From assembly GCA_947483545.1 (NCBI GenBank), contig CANKNP010000243.1, forward strand, positions 1 to 8,200: a stretch of 8,200 nt of DNA, read 5' to 3'. Shown one piece after another: positions 5,527 through 8,200 of this stretch. A model generated the notes under the pieces. That model did no database searches and was not told the DNA's origin. It worked only from the letters and a program-made list of their open reading frames with translations. The first letter of the stretch is position 1. The number at the start of each line of letters is the position of its first letter. The position numbers and the translations under genes are program-made. The DNA is from Deltaproteobacteria bacterium. Lineage in GTDB: Bacteria > Myxococcota > UBA796 > SXON01.

Positions 5527-7884
5527 ATGGTTCGATCGCCGCTCTTCTGGAACGTGTACGAAAAGGTCGTCGCCGAAGGGGTGACCACAGCGGTCGCCGA
5601 TCTGGTGGAGGCGGCGTTCGACGGCGAGTCCGCCGTGGAAGCCGCGATGGGCGGCGGCGGCGCGACCAGCCGTGGGGACCGGCCGACGGACCGACCGAAG
5701 CCGAAGCCCTGCTACCTCGCGCGGGTCGAGGTCACGTCGTTCCGCGGCGTGGGCCCGAAAGCGACGCTGGAGGTCGCCCCGGGGCCCGGCCTCACGCTCG
5801 TCACGGGTCGGAACGGCACGGGCAAGTCGAGCTTCGCTGAGGGCCTGGAGGTGCTGCTGACAGGCGGAGCCCGTCGGCTGGACGGCAAGACCAAGGATTG
5901 GAAGGAGGGGTGGCGAAGCCTGCACGCCGTGGGCGCCCCGGAGGTGCGGGCGACGTTCGCGGTCGAGGGTCAACAACCGACAACCGTGACCCGCCGCTGG
6001 GCGGCAGATGCGGAGCTTGGAGCAGGCAGCGTCGAGGGCCTGACCGCGCTCGCCTGGACCCAGGCCGTCCAAACGCACCGCCCGTTCCTGGCGTACGCGG
6101 AGCTGGGAACCCTGTTGGAGGCTGGTCCGACGAAGGCGCACGACGCCTTGAGGGCGATCCTCGGCCTGGAGGAGCTCACGACCGCAACGCAACGGCTCAC
6201 AGAGGCGCGTACCTCCCGAGAGCGGGCGATGAAGGAGGCCAAAGCCGCGCTCGTGCCGATCGTCGCCCGGCTGAAGGAGTCCGCCGATCCGAGGGCGGCC
6301 ACATGCCTCCAGGGGTTGGCGAAGAAGTGGAATCTGGAGGCCCTGGAGCCCACGTTGGCGGGGGAGAAGGACGACCCGGTGGCGCCGATCCTTCGTCGGC
6401 TGGCCGAGCTGCGTCCTCCCACCGTGGACACCGAGCCCCTCCGCCTCGCCGTCCAGGCGTTGGCCGATCTCGCGACGGGCGACTCTGTTCGCCAGCTTGC
6501 CACAGCGAAGCTCCTGTCCGACGCGCTGAGCTGGCACGCCGACACCGGCGACGGCCCCTGCCCCGTCTGCGCCGTCGGAACCTTGGACGCGGCCTGGCAT
6601 GACACCGCGGCGCGTCAGGCAGCGCAGCTCCGGCTGGATGCGAGCGCCGCGGAGGAGGCGACCCAGCAGCTCAAGCGGGCGCTCGTCGCCCTCCGCCCTC
6701 CGCCCCCACCCGCCGACCTACACCTGCACCCCATCGCCGCAGCAGCGCTCGCCGCGTGGACGACGTTCCACGCCGCACCGGAGCGCGCCGTCGCGCTGAT
6801 CTCGCACGTCGAGGCGCACCGCACAGCGCTCCTCCAGGCCATCGAGGGGCTCACCACCGAAGCCCGCCAGCAGATCGCTGGCCTGGAAGATGCGTGGCGC
6901 CCGCTCCGGCTGGACCTGCTTGGCTGGCTCCCCCGGGCGAAGGCTGCCAAGCGGGGCGACGACGAACTGGACAAGATCAAAGCGGCGGAGACGTGGCTCA
7001 AGGGTGCCGAGGCGGCGCTGCAGGCAGACCGGTTCAAGCCCATCGCCGCGCAGGCGCAGGCCACCTGGACCGCGCTCCGGCAGGAGAGCAGCGTTGGCCT
7101 GCGGGAGATCGCGCTGGCGGGGGTCGGGAACAAACGCCACTTGGACCTGGAGCTGGAGGTGGACGGCGTGCCGGCACCGCTCGGGGTGATGAGCCAGGGC
7201 GAGGTCAACGCATTGGCGCTGAGCCTGTTCATCCCCCGGCTCGTCCACGCCGACAGCCCGTTTCACTTCGTCGTCATCGATGATCCCGTGCAGTCGATGG
7301 ATCCGTTCAAGGTAGACGGCCTCGCGCAGGTCCTTCACGACGCCGCCCAGACCCGCCAGGTGATCGTCTTCACCCACGACACGCGGCTCACCGACGCCGT
7401 CCGCCGGATGCAGATCCCCGCGACCATCCTGGGTGTCAGCCGGCGCGCCCGCTCCGTCGTGGCCGTCCAGCCGCTCCTCGATCCTGCCGACCAGATGCTC
7501 GACGATGCCCGGGCGGTGACCTATTCCGACGAGGCCGGGCGCGACGTGCTCCGCCGGGTGATCCCAGCGCTCTGTCGAACCGCCGTGGAGTTCGCGCTCC
7601 AAACCTCCATCCGGCGCGCGTTGCTGGGGCGGGGCGTGAGCACGGAGGAGGTCGAGCTGCGGATCCAACAGGCGGGCAAGACCCAGGGTCTCGCGGCCCT
7701 CGCTATCTTTGACGACAGCGGGCGAGGTGGCGACGTCTACGGGTGGCTGAACCGCGAGATCGGGTCGGGCGCGGCCGACCTGTTCAAGCAGCTGAAGGAG
7801 GCGACCCACACCGGCGCCGCCGACAGGAGCTTTGTGGATCGAACCCAAGAGCTCGTGAAGGGCCTGCGCTGGAAGCTGAAGTGA
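5527..7884 (+). CDS. RecF/SMC/Rad50-like ABC-type ATPase with CPVC knuckle; candidate defence ATPase
   Basis: A 785-residue protein. Residues 1-45 are a helical N-terminal segment; 46-62 form a Gly/Pro/Arg linker. The ATPase head begins at about 63 with L-A-R-V-E-V-T-S-F-R-G-V, followed by Walker A G-R-N-G-T-G-K-S-S (94-102). The middle region (about 205-545) is mostly charged or Ala-rich helices with C-P-V-C at 345-348, resembling the Rad50 zinc hook. The second half of the head has the signature M-S-Q-G-E (555-559), Walker B F-V-V-I-D-D-P (581-587) with D-loop S-M-D (590-592), and an H-loop F-T-H-D (H617). The second Walker B acid is Asp rather than the usual Glu. Residues 640-785 add a helical C-terminal domain. 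The insert is much shorter than in true Rad50, so this is a RecF-like or RloC-like arrangement rather than a housekeeping Rad50. It shares a GTGA overlap with the next gene, suggesting a two-gene module. The ATPase call is firm; a defence role is inferred. Confidence 0.88.
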   Translation: MVRSPLFWNVYEKVVAEGVTTAVADLVEAAFDGESAVEAAMGGGGATSRGDRPTDRPKPKPCYLARVEVTSFRGVGPKATLEVAPGPGLTLVTGRNGTGKSSFAEGLEVLLTGGARRLDGKTKDWKEGWRSLHAVGAPEVRATFAVEGQQPTTVTRRWAADAELGAGSVEGLTALAWTQAVQTHRPFLAYAELGTLLEAGPTKAHDALRAILGLEELTTATQRLTEARTSRERAMKEAKAALVPIVARLKESADPRAATCLQGLAKKWNLEALEPTLAGEKDDPVAPILRRLAELRPPTVDTEPLRLAVQALADLATGDSVRQLATAKLLSDALSWHADTGDGPCPVCAVGTLDAAWHDTAARQAAQLRLDASAAEEATQQLKRALVALRPPPPPADLHLHPIAAAALAAWTTFHAAPERAVALISHVEAHRTALLQAIEGLTTEARQQIAGLEDAWRPLRLDLLGWLPRAKAAKRGDDELDKIKAAETWLKGAEAALQADRFKPIAAQAQATWTALRQESSVGLREIALAGVGNKRHLDLELEVDGVPAPLGVMSQGEVNALALSLFIPRLVHADSPFHFVVIDDPVQSMDPFKVDGLAQVLHDAAQTRQVIVFTHDTRLTDAVRRMQIPATILGVSRRARSVVAVQPLLDPADQMLDDARAVTYSDEAGRDVLRRVIPALCRTAVEFALQTSIRRALLGRGVSTEEVELRIQQAGKTQGLAALAIFDDSGRGGDVYGWLNREIGSGAADLFKQLKEATHTGAADRSFVDRTQELVKGLRWKLK
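7871..7875 (+). promoter_or_regulatory. Shine-Dalgarno-like site for the downstream partner gene
   Basis: GGAAG sits 5 bases before the GTG at 7881, within the last codons of the ATPase. With the GTGA stop/start overlap (7881-7884) it supports translational coupling and the choice of the GTG start. Confidence 0.5.
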
Positions 7885-8200
7885 GCCCGACGCCGACCGA
7901 GCTGCTGGCCCAGGCCCGGACGCTCCTGACCGAGGACGCGCCCGACACGCGGGGCCGGTGGGCGCGGCTGGCCACCCACTTGACACGGCAAGCGTTGGAG
8001 GAGTCGCTGAAAGCCTATTGGATAGAGCGCGGAGCTGTGGGCCTTGGAAGCGCAAATTGGCGGACCCAGCTCATCTGCCTGCAGGCGTACCACCCGAACC
8101 TGGTGCTCGTCCGCCGCGTGGCGTGGGCCTGGGAGGCGCTCAGCGACGCCGGTCACGCCCGCGGGGCGCTGCCTTCGCGCGGGGACCTGGAGCATTGGAT
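7881..8200 (+). CDS. Partial small helical (HEPN-like) partner of the ATPase, runs off the window
   Basis: An open frame starts at GTG 7881, overlapping the ATPase stop by four bases, and runs to the window edge with no stop (106 complete codons). The protein is predicted mostly helical: a first helix (T-E-L-L-A-Q-A-R-T-L-L), then R-L-A-T-H-L-T-R-Q-A-L-E-E-S-L-K-A-Y-W (29-47), a loop, a helix near W60-Y70, and a V-A-W-A-W-E-A-L-S-D-A-G-H segment (80-92). The 'R-Q-A-L-E-x-x-L-x-x-x-W' helix followed later by an 'A-W-x-x-L-S-x-A-x-H' helix is the kind of pattern seen in HEPN-type helical bundles and in small partners of similar ATPases in actinobacteria, as I recall them. A classical R-x4-6-H ribonuclease motif is not visible in the available part. 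The 7980-8067 stretch is less G/C-rich than its surroundings (codons ATA, TAT, AAA, AAT). Function is unproven; a regulator or effector of the ATPase is likely. Confidence 0.75.
   Translation, partial: MSPTPTELLAQARTLLTEDAPDTRGRWARLATHLTRQALEESLKAYWIERGAVGLGSANWRTQLICLQAYHPNLVLVRRVAWAWEALSDAGHARGALPSRGDLEHW

Noticed and set aside
5505..5840. Alternative + frame of 111 residues starting at ATG 5505 before the ATPase
   Set aside because: It is Arg/Gly-rich with no motif and overlaps the ATPase, whose Walker A is in the frame starting at 5527.
5311..6600. 429-residue antisense open frame across the DUF4340/ATPase junction
   Set aside because: It spans the boundary of two recognised genes, has no recognisable motif and an Arg/Gly-rich shadow composition.
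5527..7884. Housekeeping Rad50/SbcC or RecN identity for the large ATPase
   Set aside because: The insert is too short for SbcC/Rad50, no SbcD/Mre11 nuclease neighbours it, and it has an extra C-terminal helical domain and a coupled partner that those proteins lack.
7980..7985. TTGACA resembling a sigma-70 -35 box
   Set aside because: It lies inside the partner gene and no -10-like hexamer occurs at 16-18 bases; the nearest AT-rich piece is about 30 bases away.
6718..8055. 445-residue antisense open frame opposite the ATPase and its partner
   Set aside because: The + strand carries MSQGE, Walker B and H-loop motifs here; the antisense translation is a high-GC shadow.

Overview
The window is a densely coding, high-GC (about two-thirds G+C) bacterial segment with every credible gene on the + strand. 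The strong G/C third-position bias, the GldF/GldG-like plus DUF4340 gene set and the style of the small secreted protein suggest a Myxococcota (deltaproteobacterial) or similar high-GC Gram-negative genome. That assignment is inference: there is no rRNA or marker gene here.

Layout. (1) 12-398: a small four-helix membrane protein whose true start may lie upstream of the window. (2) 407-817: a small, probably exported protein with two hydrophobic segments. (3) 819-1775: a protein with two cyclic-nucleotide-binding-type (CRP-fold) domains and no DNA-binding domain. (4) 1795-2568: an ABC-2 type permease of the GldF kind. (5) 2565-4187: a GldG-like auxiliary protein. (6) 4184-5491: a DUF4340 protein built of three repeated modules. 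Genes 4, 5 and 6 are joined by ATGA stop/start overlaps and are almost certainly one translationally coupled operon, probably an envelope ABC-type machine of the GldFG kind. Its ATP-binding subunit is not in the window; a two-CRP-domain protein sits in front of the permease instead. (7) 5527-7884: after a 35-nt gap, a large RecF/SMC/Rad50-type ATPase with a Walker A motif, a central CPVC knuckle, an MSQGE signature, a DDP-type Walker B and an H-loop. (8) 7881 to the right edge: a start-overlapping (GTGA) partial gene for a helical protein with a HEPN-like look.

Interpretation. Genes 1-6 look like core cell-envelope biology. Genes 7-8 form a tightly coupled two-gene unit of a different kind, an SMC-like DNA-sensing type ATPase plus a small helical partner. 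This architecture resembles that of many defence or toxin-type modules and is the best candidate here for an undescribed system. The ATPase C-terminus and the partner share a similar helix-plus-histidine pattern, which may mean both carry HEPN-type folds. Defence function is inference only. No tRNA, rRNA, CRISPR array, insertion sequence, attachment site or convincing terminator was found, and no gene-free stretch exceeds 35 bases inside the window.
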